Shown here one piece after another: positions 30,999-42,350 of a stretch of 64,000 bases of DNA. A model generated the notes under the pieces. It saw only the letters and a program-made list of their open reading frames with translations, made no database searches and was not told where the DNA came from. Within the stretch, counting starts at the first letter, position 1. Each line of letters starts with the position of its first letter. Where the stretch lies: positions 744,001 to 808,000 of the forward strand of contig NC_089188.1 in NCBI RefSeq assembly GCF_947507565.1, in the 5' to 3' direction. The DNA comes from Oscarella lobularis. Lineage: Eukaryota > Porifera > Homoscleromorpha > Homosclerophorida > Oscarellidae. Position numbers and translations under genes: made by a program.

Positions 30999-32776
30999 TT
31001 ACTGAAAGTCGTCGTCATGGTCGTTGAGGTCGTAGTCGTCGTTGTAACGGGTGGAAGCTACAGTGCGACGCTTGGAGGAGGTTCTTGGCTTTTCATCATG
31101 ATCCTCGCTGAACGAAAGTTTGCGGCGGGCTTTCTTACTGGAGGTCGTCGAGCGTCTCTGTTTCGATTGAGTTGATGTTGGAGGCGGGCGGTGAAGCTGT
31201 GATTTGGTGGGTGTGAAGGAGTTCTGAGTGAATGGTGAATGAACCGGCGACTCCGAATCTTGAAACGAAGACGTGTGATCGGCTGTCGGAGAAGCTGGCG
31301 AGGGGTGCGGTTGCTGTGGAGAGCCGAGAGTAACGGAGGTGATAACTTTGTTTTCGTCGTAGTGCAAGTCAAAAGCGGGAGCTTCCAGGAGGACGTCGGC
31401 CGTGATGTCCGATGAACGAGTAATATCGTGCAAAACGGAAGTGAATGCTGTCAAAGTGATTCTGCTGTTGGTGCTGGGATTGAAGACGAGGAGGTTCGCG
31501 GATGTGATGTCAGGACAGCAGCGTAATTTTTGGTCCATAAAACATTTGGTGCATCTGCCGAAGTTGGATGTGGTTGCAGAGTGGCGTCAATTTTCCCATT
31601 GCAGGAACAGCATGCTTTGTATTTGTTGAGACTTTGGATAGCGATGATTTCAGCATTTGCGATGTGGTCGCCGTAGTCGGTGTCGTCGTCTGAATCGCGG
31701 TCGGAAGAGTAGTAGTGGATGTTTTTGAAAGGCGGAATTTGAATGTGGCTAGCATTATGGGCTGGATAGGATAGGTATTTTTTGCCTTTGTAGACGCGAA
31801 CTTTGATGTAGAAGGTTTTCGGCTGCAGTGTGCCAATGACGTCTTCCCAAACAGTTAGTCGTGTTGTGTCGGTAGCGTCAGAAACGATGATGTCTTGTTT
31901 CTGCTGTCCTGTTGCGACCTTCTGTGGTGGAAAAATTTTGCAAACTTTGGCGCGAACGTTGACGAGCTGATAGGCTACGGTGGAACCCATGTCGCGAATA
32001 GATATCGTTTTGGCGTCGCCCGGTTCTTCCATTGCAATCATGTCAGCTTGAAAAGTGCGGTCAGATTTGTCTATGTTCGTTGTAGATTGCAGGCAAATTT
32101 CCAACTCGTCGGAGTATGATGACTTCTGTATTTTTACGGCAGCCAGTGATATCGGCGTGAAAGCATTGTAGTATTGCTGCAACTGTTGATGATGTTTGCT
32201 GTGAAAGCCGATGAAACGTAGGGTGCGATCCTCGTCGGCGAAGCGGCCGTCGAAGTATTTGTTGGCCGATTTTTTCAATGTCTTCATGGGGGAGAGGCTT
32301 GTTATGATGCCGTGGACAGTTGCAAATAGGTGTGGTTCCGTGATAGCTGACAGTCGAAGTCTGCGAACGATTGTTCTTGCATGGCCTTCACTCTTTGAGA
32401 GTATCTCTTGCTCATGATGGTTCAGAGTGAAGTGTGATTTTTCGGTGGTTGAGTTGGTGTATTTGTAACGTCTGTGTGAGAAGAGGATAGGCGGAGTCGA
32501 AGTTGAGCTAAACAAAAGTGGAGGTTCAGAATTGTGAGACGGCACGCTTCTATGCAGGTGTGAAGGTTCGATAATATCGGTCTGGAGGCAGTGGTTAGTA
32601 ATAGACAGTTGGGCGGTGCGTGGCGGAGCGTTGAAGAAGATTCCTGTGGAGATAGAAAGGCGTGAGTGTGAGAAGCAGTGAGGTGTGGTGATGAGATGGT
32701 ACGTTGCCCGGAGGATATTTACGAGGGCAGTATAGGGCAGGGGAATTGCGGTCTGGGGGGAGGGAATGAACAGCAA
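30999..32776 (-). CDS. RPA-like OB-fold protein with zinc ribbon
   Basis: The long open frame (32776-31451) contains two OB-like regions: ATVHGIITSLSPMK with FADEDRTLRFIGFHSK (about 32320-32160) and VNVRAKVCKIFPPQ with IIVSDATDTTRLTVWEDVIG (about 31955-31840). A zinc ribbon follows (ACCSC about 31615, CTKC about 31545), then a third OB-like region in another frame (CCPDITSANLLVFNPSTNSR, about 31520) and a low-complexity Ser/Lys/Asp-rich tail ending at 30999. This is the order of the C-terminal half of RPA70, the eukaryotic single-strand DNA binder, but greatly diverged. A one-base phase change lies between CNGKID and the CTKC motif. The true start is uncertain; the first 100 residues are low complexity. 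Related proteins occur in invertebrate genomes, perhaps linked to mobile DNA (inference). Confidence 0.6.
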
Positions 32777-32839
32777 ATGATAAATGGATGTTTGTTACTA
32801 TTTAGGGTAGGGTGTAGTGCATTGCCATTGGCAGTTGCT

Positions 32840-33312
32840 ATGTCTCAGTGTGTCATTTGTCTCGTTGTTCTGGAAAGCGGCCGCGGAACTGTTCGCTTAT
32901 GTCGTTGTTCTGGTGGAGAGATTCATGATTCATGCTGGATTGCGCTGCAATTGGCCCGAATGGGAAGGTCTTTGTCCTGTCCCCATTGTCGGCAGAAAAT
33001 CGGTAGATGGTCTGAGTGCTTGTGCAGAGCAGGGAATATTTTTTTGGCATCGCAGATATGAGGGAGTTTCCAATGGCGCCGTTCAAAATATCGACGACAT
33101 ACGTGATTCCGGGATGCGATGAGGAAGTGCTCTTGACGGTGGATCGCGCCTACCAGCAGGGTGTGGTACGAGCGTGCGGTCGCGCCGTTCGCGCTCAGGC
33201 GGCCGTCGTTCGTCATTGCGAGGAGGAAGTTATGCGAGTCGAAGATGAAATTAGCCGGAGCGAGGAACGGTCTCACTATTATGAAGTCCTACTCGGTTTT
33301 TTGAAGAAGTAA
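32840..33312 (+). CDS. Small RING-CH-like protein with helical tail, copy 2
   Basis: Exons 32840-33002 and 33056-33312 splice in phase to 139 residues. The finger is the clearest of the three: CVIC, LCRCSGGEIHDSCW, CPHCRQKIG, i.e. C-x2-C, C-x-C, H-x2-C, C-x2-C. Exon 2 starts DMREFPMAPFKISTTYVIPG, then a long helix (RACGRAVRAQAAVVRHCEEE), and ends ISRSEERSHYYEVLLGFLKK. The 53-bp intron starts GTAGAT and ends CATCGCAG. AATAAA at 33372-33377 lies 60 bp after the stop. It is divergent from the RPA-like gene with only a few hundred bases between, so a shared promoter is possible. No membrane helix and no recognised name. Confidence 0.75.
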
Positions 33313-33371
33313 GTCGGAGACAGTTTCGATTTTTTGGTGTTTGGTGGCTGTATCTGCGTGTTCTGTCAATC

Positions 33372-33377
33372 AATAAA
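33372..33377 (+). terminator. Polyadenylation signal of RING-CH copy 2
   Basis: AATAAA 60 bp beyond the stop. Confidence 0.6.
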
Positions 33378-33529
33378 AAGTGGCGATATGATAGAAGATG
33401 TGTACTGGTGTTCTCTGCGCGGTATATAGTCAGGAAGGGCTTCTAGCTGGCAGGTGGCGTAGGCGTGGTCGGAGGTGAAGGATCGGTCAGGAACAGGAAT
33501 TGGAGCGCCGAGAGGAGAAGATGGCACGG

Positions 33530-34270
33530 CGGGGACGGGGTCAACGAACGACGTCGGGTTGGATCGTCTGCGAACGACATGGCATTTGGCAAGGTTCACA
33601 CGCTTCGCTTGATTAGCGGCGACGCCCACGTACAGCACGGGAGCAGCAGGCGGCGGGGGGCACGCGAACTAGTATCAACATTTTGGACTAAACGATCGAT
33701 AGCATGTGCAACGGCAAGTCGGCGAACGACGTCGCGTACTGTACGTTTGTCGAACGAGCATCACAGGTTTCGCTTTATTGGCGGTGACGTCCACACGGGA
33801 GCAACAGACGGCACGCGAACCGATATTGCCTTTGTCGACTAGACAGTGTTGTCTGCATGTAGGAGCGGTGTAGCGTGGACGGCGTCAGCGAACAACACGG
33901 TGTTCGATCATCTGCGGAGGACGTCGTGTTGTCAAGGTTCACACGCTTCGTTTGATTAGCGGCAACGCCCACGTACAGCACGGGAGCAATAGCCGGCACG
34001 CGAACGAGTATCGAGATTGCCGACTACACCATCATTAGCGTCGCGTTCGATCGTCCGCGAACGTCGCGTTTCACGTTCTTTCGCTCCATTAGTGTCGACG
34101 CCCACGTACGAAAGGAAGGAGATGGCACGGTGACGTTGGGCGTCTTCGAAATAAGATCGCCGTGTGCTCTGCTATCGACGTCGATGTCTGTGCGAGATTG
34201 TGGACTCGTCCAGCAGGTGTGCGGATCGAAGTCGGCGACGCCTACGTCCGTATGTCTCTAACTCAAATTG
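33530..34270 (+). repeat. Imperfect repeats of about 150-190 bp between cassette genes
   Basis: Four to five degenerate copies. The best-kept block is GATTAGCGGC-ACGCCCACGT followed by ACAGCACGGGAGCA, seen near 33605, 33775, 33950 and 34085, with a weaker one near 34215. Blocks like TCGTCTGCGAACGAC and CAAGGTTCACACGCTT precede it. Open frames through this stretch change strand and phase with the repeats and are not called. Confidence 0.7.
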
Positions 34271-34973
34271 AATTAATGTAGCTACGCCACGACGACGGTG
34301 GCCTTGGTGAGAAAGTGCACACTTCTCACGTAGTCGCGAAGGAAGATGGAACGTAAGATGAATCGTCGTCGAAGTGAAGATTATATCACTAGCCCTACAA
34401 TGCGGAATAGGCTGCCAGAGGTGCAAAGGCCTACTCGAAGGCGTCATATGGAGGTGTGGACGATGCGGCGTACGACCTATCGTGCGCTTTTCTGGTCCTT
34501 CCGCGTTCGCAAGACAAGGCCTGCGCTTCGTGCGGTAAGCGACCGAAGCGATTTCGATGTGATGTCTTTGTGATATTGCGTCTCGGGGCATATATGATAT
34601 AGGCACAGTTCCTAGGCGCCCAAAGATGAAGAGGAACACAAGGATGTCGACGTGCGGCGCTCTGCCACCACCGCAGGTGACTGACGGCGGAAGAGTGAAG
34701 TGATCAAACGCGTGTTGTGCCCGTTGGCACCGTGACAGTTACTTATTTTTTTGTTTTGTGCCCGTTGGCACTTTTCGCTGTTTTATTTTGCTGCGTTTTG
34801 TTGACTAACTGAACGATTCTACGAGAATAAAGATTTGAATGCATATTTTTGCCGGGCTTCTTAATTAATTGTCGCGTGTAGGAGGTGGCCAAACTAAACG
34901 GCCCATTCGTAGGCGGTCTTCAGATTGTTTTGGCCAGTCGCTCTTCAGGTGGTTTGCGTAGAAGACTAGCAGT

Positions 34974-35372
34974 ATGGCTAACGAGTATGGCGAGGTCGAT
35001 CAGCTGGCGTTCAGAGAAATGTCTGACCAGCAGCTGCGATCATTGGCGGCGAAATGGGTCGAACAACAATTGTTCGATCCGTGGACTTCGGAGATTGGGC
35101 CTCTTCATGTATCGGTGACGAGATTGCAGGGCAGGGAAGAAAGCATAATCCCCTGTGATAAGGATGTTGCACGCGCACAGCGAACGTTCCTACGCAGCTT
35201 GCTGGAGAGGGAGCACGCCCTGCAGTACGATCTGAGGGGACGCCTTGAGCGCGTCCGCGTCACATTGGAGGACGAACGAGAGAAGCTGCGTTCGCTGCGT
35301 CGCAAGGAAAATTTTGAGCAAGCAAAACTGGCCTCTTGCGACGACGCTCAAGAACGCGACGTGGATGAATAA
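34974..35372 (+). CDS. GPLHV-family small coiled-coil protein, copy 2
   Basis: A single uninterrupted 132-residue frame. The N-terminal half is globular-looking (MANEYGEVDQLAFREMSDQQ, then LFDPWTSEIGPLHVSVTRLQ). From about residue 65 it is one long charged helix (RAQRTFLRSLLEREHALQYD onwards) that should form a coiled coil, ending NFEQAKLASCDDAQERDVDE. A polyadenylation signal AATAAA stands at 35419-35424, 47 bp after the stop. Copy 1 is at 29872. No Pfam-type family is recognised. Both copies lie downstream of a RING-CH gene on the same strand, which suggests the two proteins evolved as a pair; their partnership is inference. Confidence 0.65.
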   Translation: MANEYGEVDQLAFREMSDQQLRSLAAKWVEQQLFDPWTSEIGPLHVSVTRLQGREESIIPCDKDVARAQRTFLRSLLEREHALQYDLRGRLERVRVTLEDEREKLRSLRRKENFEQAKLASCDDAQERDVDE

Positions 35373-35418
35373 CTGTGAATTAAGAGACTAGCTTTTTTTG
35401 TGTGATTTTTGTCGGATC

Positions 35419-35424
35419 AATAAA
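35419..35424 (+). terminator. Polyadenylation signal of GPLHV copy 2
   Basis: AATAAA 47 bp beyond the stop. Confidence 0.6.
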
Positions 35425-35444
35425 GTGTTTGTAGTGTTTAGATC

Positions 35445-35830
35445 GTGTTTCAAAGAATCACAGACAAGACTCGCTCGCTATACCGCGTGGAAATGAGAAA
35501 AGGGGCCCCTGATGACGCACCTTTTGTTCTTATATATGTAGCCTTTCGTCGCAGGCGCTCGTTGAACTCGTTTCCCACGGTCGCCCTTACGTCGACGTCG
35601 TCGTTCGCGGACGAGACGACGATCCATGCATTGAAAGGGTCACAGACACGTACGACTTGCTCGCTATCGATCGTGTGGAAATGGCAAAAGGGGCCCCGAT
35701 GACGCACGTTTTGTTGCGAATACATAAGCCTTTGATTGAAGCGCTGGTCGAACGCACCGTCGCCCCTACGTCGACGTCGTCGTTCGCGGACGAGACAACG
35801 ACGCCGATCGATGGCTATATCCACTTGGAG
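35445..35830 (+). repeat. Two-copy tandem repeat, about 185-bp unit
   Basis: Both copies contain TCACAGACA, GACTTGCTCGCTAT or its variant, GTGGAAATG-AAAAGGGGCC, GATGACGCAC-TTTTGTT, and GTCGACGTCGTCGTTCGCGG then ACGAGAC. The block resembles the CCCACGTACG-type repeats at 33530-34270. Confidence 0.8.
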
Positions 35831-36032
35831 AGAATTCAACGGTGGATCATGCAACGACGTTGCGTTCGTAACGCTCGAGGTTGGCGTGCTTAGCGTTGCT
35901 AGTATCAAAGGACCGATCAACGGTTTGTGTATCCTCTGGAGATCGTCATGGAGGCTAATTATATGCATGTTAATCATGAGTTCGGTGACAAAATTTTTTG
36001 AGAAACTTATTCTTCTATTGTACTGTGGTGTT

Positions 36033-39000
36033 TGTTGTGTTTGGTTTGATTACTTTAACGTGCTTTAACCTTTTACGGAACTAAGGACAACATTTTGGCG
36101 TAGTCGACGTCGAACCGTTTCGCATCACATCGACGGGAATTTCGCCGCCCGCTCCGTTCCTCGAGCACCCAGGTGCGCCTCCGTACCCGTGGCGCAATTG
36201 GTTTCGAACATTCCAGACGTATCTCGCGGCGACCGGAGTCACGTCAGCCGACCGAAAGCTAGGTCTACTCCTTCATTGTCTGGGGACGGAAGGCCAGCGC
36301 GTTTTTTCGACGTTTCCGCCTGCAGCGTCGTTCAACGAGGCCAAGGAGGCGTTGGCCGCATACTTCGGACCCCGTATCAACACCATGGTGGAGCGGTTCA
36401 AGTTTGGTCAGCGCTTTCAGCACGCGGGCGAAGCGGCTCGGGAGTATGTTACTGCCCTTCGAGTGCTCGTGGCGACGTGTGATTTCGGCCAGTTGGAAAA
36501 TGAGATGATTCGCGATCAGTTGATCAAAGGAACTCGTTTTCAGAAAGTTCGTACTCGTCTGCTGATGGAAGCGGCGACTCTCACAGTCGAGGAAGTGCTT
36601 GTACTGACGACGCGGATTGAGGAGGCAGCTCAACAATCGCAAGATATCGCGTCAGCTGTGGGAGCACAGTCGTTAGGTTCGTCGACACTTTCGCTGCCGG
36701 CGTTACCTACACCTCTGCCTGCCCAAGCGCCCTTAGTCCCAGTGCCGTCGCCCACAGTTGCAGCGTCCGCTGACGTGCAGCAAGTGTCAATGCGGAGTCC
36801 CTCTGGAACCGGGGCCAAGAAATGCCCCAACTGCCATTTCGAGACCCCAACTGCCATTTCGAGACTCACCGCGGTCCTCAGTGTCCGGCGAGAAACCAAA
36901 AGTGTCGCAAGTGCGGGGAAAATGGGGCACTTCATGCGCTGCTGTCGGGCAACTCGTCAGGGTGATGCGCCTCTACAGTCCCTCGAGGTTGCAGATGACG
37001 ACGGCGACGACTTGTCTGTATATCTGAACGCCGTCTCAGGAGGAAAAGGCGTGTTGAAGAATTGCGTGTGTGACGTTCAGGGGGTCCAAATTTCCTTCGT
37101 TGTGGACATTGGTGCGCGCGTTTCGGTGTTGAACAAGGCTACATACAACCGCTATTTTTCCGAGATTGCACTCCGACCGTCACCGCTGAAGCTCCGCGGG
37201 TATGGCGGGTATCGGATTCGGGAGTTTGGAGTGATCAGGTTGGACGTACGTCACGACGGACAGTCGGTGCACAAGTTTCCGTTTCATATCACCGCAGAAG
37301 GAGCGAATCTTCTAGGTGTTGACTTGTTTGACGCGTTGGAGTTTGCCGTTTCGACTCCAGAGTCTCGCCCAGCATCGATGGAGATTTCGCAAATTGAGCA
37401 AGGAGGCGACGCTCACTCATCTCTGGAATTTTGGAGACTGAGATATCCGTCTATCGTCTCAGGCTTGGGTTGTGCCAAGAAGTTTATGCACCAGCCGCTC
37501 ATTAATCCGTCGGTGCAGCCCTCAATGCAGCCGCTCCGTAGGCTGCCGCTAGCAACTCGCCCAGCAGTGACAGAAGAGATCCATCGTCTGGAGGAGGCGG
37601 GGATCATTGAGCGAATCGATTCGTCGCCGTGGATTTCGAATCTGGTAATCGCTACAAAGAAATCGAATGAGATTCGTACATGTATGTGTGTCGGGTTGGT
37701 TGCAGTCAACAAGGCGGTGATTCCAGGGAAACACCCCCTGCCGACCTTGGATGAGCTGACGGCGGAGTTCAACGGCTCGTTGATCTATACCAAGCTAGAT
37801 CTGAAGCAAGGTTTTCTCCAGATTCCTCTGGCTCCAGAGTCTCGTTACCTTACGGCGTTTGTGTCGCACGAAGGGGTGTTTCAATACACTCGTATGCCCT
37901 TCGGTCTTGCTTCAGCTCCGAGTGCGTTCCAAAAGGTTATGGATACTGTGCTCGCTGGTTTGCCGGGTGTAGCAGTCTACATGGACGACATTGTTGTCCA
38001 TGCGCCCTCGATTGACATTCATCGACGACGCCTGGCCGCAGTTTTGGAAAGGTTTTGTCGTGCGGGGTTAACGCTCAACGTTCGGAAATGCAAATTTGAA
38101 GTGGACTTGGTGGAGTTTTTTGGTCATCACGTTTCCGCGTCGGGTTTCACCCCGCTGCAGTCCAACGTCGCTGCGGTTTTGAGTATTCCTGAACCGAAGT
38201 CGTCGAAGGATGTCGCCTCGTTTCTGGGAATGACGAACTTTTATGCTCGTTTTCTGCCCAATTATTCGACGGTTTCGGCACCTCTGCGTCGGCTGCTCAA
38301 AAAAGACACTCCGTGGTTGTGGACCAACGTCGAGGAGCTGGCGTTTCAGGCGCTGAAGGACTTGATCACAACGCCTCCTGTGTTAGCCCACTTTGCGGTA
38401 GGAGCCGACACCTTCGTGACGTGCGATGCGTCAGGAACAGCTGTTGGTGCCGTCCTGTCGCAAGTTTCCGCCAACGGGGAACCTGCTGTTGCGTTTGCAT
38501 CAAAAGCGCTTTTGGAGCGCGAATGTCGTTATTCCGTGAGCGAGCGGGAGGCGTTAGCCTGTGTGTTTGCGTGCGAGCATTGGGATATTTACCTCTGTGG
38601 TAGGCCGTTTACTGTCCGTACCGATCATCAAGCCCTCCTGTCTCTTCTCAATTCGCCAGGGTCGGGTCATAGACCGCTGCGTATTCATCGGTGGTTTGCG
38701 CGACTCCGGCGGTACACTTTTCAAGTGCAATACGTTCCCGGGGCAACCAACCGCGTCGCGGACTTTCTTTCACGGGTTCCGGGAGCGCGGCCATCAGCCG
38801 ACGTTGCGACCAGCGACGCCGCCGATGAAGACGATGATTGGTCAGTGCTGTCGGTCGAAGTCTTTGGTCAGACTATCACTCGTGACCAGCTTCAGCAAGC
38901 GTCGAGTGCGGACGCTACCATTCAAAGCGTCATCGAGCACGTAAAACGTGGCTGGCCAGGAGCGGCACAGTTGTCGCCAGCAGTTCGTCCATACTTCCAG

Positions 39001-40254
39001 TTGCGTGATGAGCTCAGTATCGAAGGGGATGGCTTAGACTGTTTGTGGCGGGGGCAACGCCTTGTTATTCCGGAAGCGCTCCAGGGCGCAGTTCTGGCGC
39101 TGGCTCACGATGGTCATCTTGGCATTGTCAAGACGAAGCAGCGATGTCGGGACTTTGTGTGGTGGCCCGGTATGGAGTGGCAGATCGAACAAGTTGTTCG
39201 TTCGTGTGAATCGTGTGCCCGCAGTGGAAAGGCGAGCAAGCCGCATGCAGCTCCCGTCGTTGTTCGCCCGTGGCCGTCTGCACCGTGGCAATCGCTGCAG
39301 ATCGACCTATTTGGCGAAATTCACGACGCTCCAATGCACTTTCGTTTTATGTTGGTGGTTCATGACCTCCACTCAAAATGGCCGGAAGTTATTCCCGGTC
39401 ATCGATTTCGATCTAGCGACGTCGTTACGGCGTTGCAAGATCTATTCGTTCGTTATGGTCTTCCGGAGGAAATTACCACCGATAATGGCCCGCAATTTTG
39501 TTCGGCGGAATTTGAAGCTTACCTTCGGTCGTGCGGGATCCGTCATGTTACCACGCCATTGTACCACCCGCAAGCCAATGGCGGGGTGGAGCGTTTCAAT
39601 CAAGTGTTGAAGATGGGTCTTCGCACACACCGGGCGGAGAGGAAGTCGTTTTCTGACGCGTTCTCGGTACCCTTTTTCACTATCGTGTTGTTCCCCATGC
39701 TCTGACGGGAGTCGCTCCGGGGGAACTCTTCTTCGGACGGAAGATGCGCCAGCCGCTCTCCCAGATGGCTCCGATTGCACCGCTGTCTCGGGACTCACCG
39801 TCAGGCTCGCACCGTTCAGTCGTTCAGCAGCGTCAGCAAGTCAACAAGGCTCAGGCTGACGCAGCTCGTTCCGCTCGCCCTTCGACGTTCAAGCAGGGGC
39901 AGTACGTTCGTGTCCGGCGTCCAAGGCTACAAAACAAGCTTCATCCGGTGTTGTCTACCCCGTTGCAAGTCACCGCTAAAATCGGCGCAGACACGTATCT
40001 CTTGGAGGGGGGGCAAAAGTGGCATGCAGACCAGTTGGTCGCTGTTGACGGTCCAGTACAGGGACAGAAGCCTTCGGAAGAGGTTCCCGTAGCAGTGAAA
40101 TCCAGGCCTAAGAGAGCTAGGCGCATCCCGGAGGCGTTGGAAGACTTTATGTTGGACGTTGACTGTTAGAGACTCTTTGAAGGGGGGAGTAATGTTGTGT
40201 TTGGTTTGATTACTTTAACGTGCTTTAACCTTTTACGGAACTAAGGACATAACA
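36033..40254 (+). mobile_element. Ty3/Gypsy LTR retrotransposon fossil, nearly whole
   Basis: An element bounded by LTR-like direct repeats of only about 60 bp (36033-36092 and 40193-40254), which begin TGTTGT and end in ACA, with a 5-bp target duplication GTGTT at 36028-36032 and 40255-40259. Between them, in Gypsy order on plus, are a gag-like region with a zinc knuckle, protease, reverse transcriptase, RNase H and integrase with its C-terminal domain. A purine-rich tract precedes the 3' repeat. The repeats agree over their first 57 bases, so the insertion is young. It looks close to whole, with about one break. It sits between GPLHV copy 2 and RING-CH copy 3. Confidence 0.9.
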
Positions 40255-40599
40255 GTGTTGCTGAAGAGTCTCAGCGTCGAAAGGGTGTTCGAATGCAATG
40301 CGCTTTTCTTGGTCAAGGCGCTCTGATTCCGTGAACAAAGTTGTGCATTTTCTTGACAAGTGAAACGGTGGTCTAAACGATTTGTCGTGGATAAAGCTCG
40401 CCCAACGGGATGGGATCAAAGGCAATCAAAAGTTAGTCTTTGATATTGTTACCTTCTTCGCTGTCACTGTCTTCTATCTACTTTATTTGTTTTGGCTGGC
40501 TAGTCCTTTCCTTTGGCTTAGTTCCAGGCTTCTTACTGCTGCGATTTTCGGCTGTTTTTATACGTAGAAATTCACAGCAGCTTCCGCAGCTTCCATAAA

Positions 40600-41470
40600 A
40601 AAGTGTCCAATATCTCGTACAGCTCCCCTAAGCTATCAACCTTTGTTCTTTGTAAACGGTCTTCCAAAAAACAACGATGCGGCTGTTTTGTGCTTTGGCT
40701 TTGATTTCTGCTGGCGTTTGTGTATCATCATCTTGGCTCTGACTCGATCCTCTTCTGGTACTCATTTGACTAAGTCTACCAATAGTTTCCTTTTCGTAGA
40801 AGAGAGGTCTAATTGATTATTAAATAAGTAACTTTTCAACATACCATTGATGAACGCTTCCTTTCTTTACTATCCCTTTTCTCACTGCCTTGCTTTAGCG
40901 TAGATTTTACAGACTGTCTCTGAGCCGAACTGGCCGCATCGTTTATTCTTGTAATTCTGGCTTTATCCGCCACAGACGCGGCCTCGTTGCATACAATAGA
41001 AGTGCGCCTTGGCAAGAAAGGATGTCAGGCACGCTAAACTGATATACTGATCTCACTTATTGCTCTTTGATAGACCATCAAAAGCACTTGCATACAAAGG
41101 AGACGAATCCTGCAACAGAACCTGTCTTTTTTTATGTACATATGTTACTGCACAAAATACCTTTAGCTTGCTTTTCTGAACACTGTAGTGAACGGACAGC
41201 AAAGGATTCGACTGCTGCTTAAGTTCTATGCATAAATTCGTTATGATGCGTCAAAATAAACTCGCCTGCCTCCCACCGTCTAGATGATCTCCAGAAACCA
41301 CAGGTACATACTGAGGAAGGTGCACATTGATTTTGCAGTCAAATCAAGGATTTAATTTATTCTTACCGTTTCATTGTCCAAACGTTGTCCAGTTACCAAA
41401 TACACGACTTATCGCCACTCTTTGTCTTCTGATTTTCGACAAATCCATATAGCATTCTATATATGTAGGA
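40600..41470 (-). CDS. Possible multi-exon Ser/Lys-rich protein
   Basis: Several short minus-strand exons with plausible splice sites give hydrophilic sequence: MDLSKIRRQRVAISRVFGNW (about 41450), INVHLPQYVPVVSGDHL (about 41330), LLQDSSPLYASAFDGLSKSN (about 41100), ARITRINDAASSAQRQSVKS then TLKQGSEKRDSKERKRSSM (about 40960-40850), and MSTRRGSSQSQDDDTQTPAE then IKAKAQNSRIVVF (about 40770-40680). No domain is recognised. Exon joins are guesses. It lies upstream of and divergent from RING-CH copy 3, the same layout as at copies 1 and 2. Confidence 0.35.
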
Positions 41471-41839
41471 TTAGTTCGACTTGAAAAGAAGGACGTAGTA
41501 CTACCGTTTTGCTTGACTGGCAGTGACAGACAATTCTTCTCAGCCACTTGTATACAAGTGACCTAGATGCAAGTCTGCAATTCGATTCGTCGCAGGGGGC
41601 CTCGCTCCTACCCCTTTGTCTTCATTATTCACATAGTCATTGTCTAAATACAGGCGAGTCGTCGTCTGTTCAGCCATGGAGACTTCGACGCTGTCAGAGC
41701 ACCTCTTTCCTCGCTCCCAAGATACGACCATCGAATATTGGATATACGGGCTCTTTTGTTCATTGTTCATTGGCCGTTGTCTTCCACGTGACATAGAAGG
41801 CGTACACACGTGTGTGTATTGTCCATTCTTCCCCAAGTC

Positions 41840-42307
41840 ATGTCGTTGTGTTGCATCTGCCTCTCGGAACTTCCGAAGAACGGCGTGAACAGGGTTCGCG
41901 TTTGCGCTCAGTGCGGCATCTGTATGCAACGCGCGTGCTGGGCGCAATACAGAGAGCCAAATAAACCGCCGCTCTCGTGCCCACATTGTCGAGGACAAAT
42001 CGGTATACTAACAAAATATGTGATGTGTTTCTCGGGGCACGTCTTTTTTGAGCAGATCTTGACACCGTCCAAGTGCCTCCTTTTGATATTCTGGCGCCGT
42101 ACAGCGCGCCCGGAAGCGACAATACGATGGACATCTTCGTTAGCAGCGCGAACCAAGGCGACATCTCCTTGGCACATACGCGTCTGCTGTACCAGCTGCG
42201 CACGTCCATAGCGCATCTTCGCCAACAGATTTGTGCCATTGCAGGACGTCGACAACACTCAATTTCGCGTGCAGCAATTAGAACACTTGTTGCGTTTTTT
42301 TCGCTAA
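41840..42307 (+). CDS. Small RING-CH-like protein with helical tail, copy 3 (diverged)
   Basis: Exon 1 (41840-42002) starts MSLCCICLSELPKNGVNRVR and has VCAQCGICMQRACW and CPHCRGQIG. The histidine of the H-x2-C step is replaced (MQRAC), so one zinc site may be altered. The intron starts GTATAC and ends CCGTCCAAG. Exon 2 starts at 42074, VPPFDILAPYSAPGSDN, and continues into HTRLLYQLRTSIAHLRQQIC. The family's C-terminal helix, FRVQQLEHLLRFFR then stop at 42307, is one base out of phase with it; in the straight frame the protein ends at 42330 instead. AATAAA at 42351-42356 follows. It is probably a diverging or decaying copy. Confidence 0.55.
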
Positions 42308-42350
42308 TAGCCTGGTACATCTTTGGTTGACTGTTGTGTTACGTTAAGAA

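Noticed and set aside
33465-33842. 125-residue Arg-rich ORF between cassette genes
   Set aside because: It is generated by the CpG-rich repeats; composition is low complexity and the opposite strand is equally open.
34172-34639. 155-residue minus-strand ORF
   Set aside because: His/Arg/Thr-rich composition across a repeat region, no motif and no splice or polyadenylation context.
28972-42307. Helitron, because of the RPA-like gene
   Set aside because: No Rep/helicase gene and no TC...CTRR ends with a terminal hairpin were found in the window.
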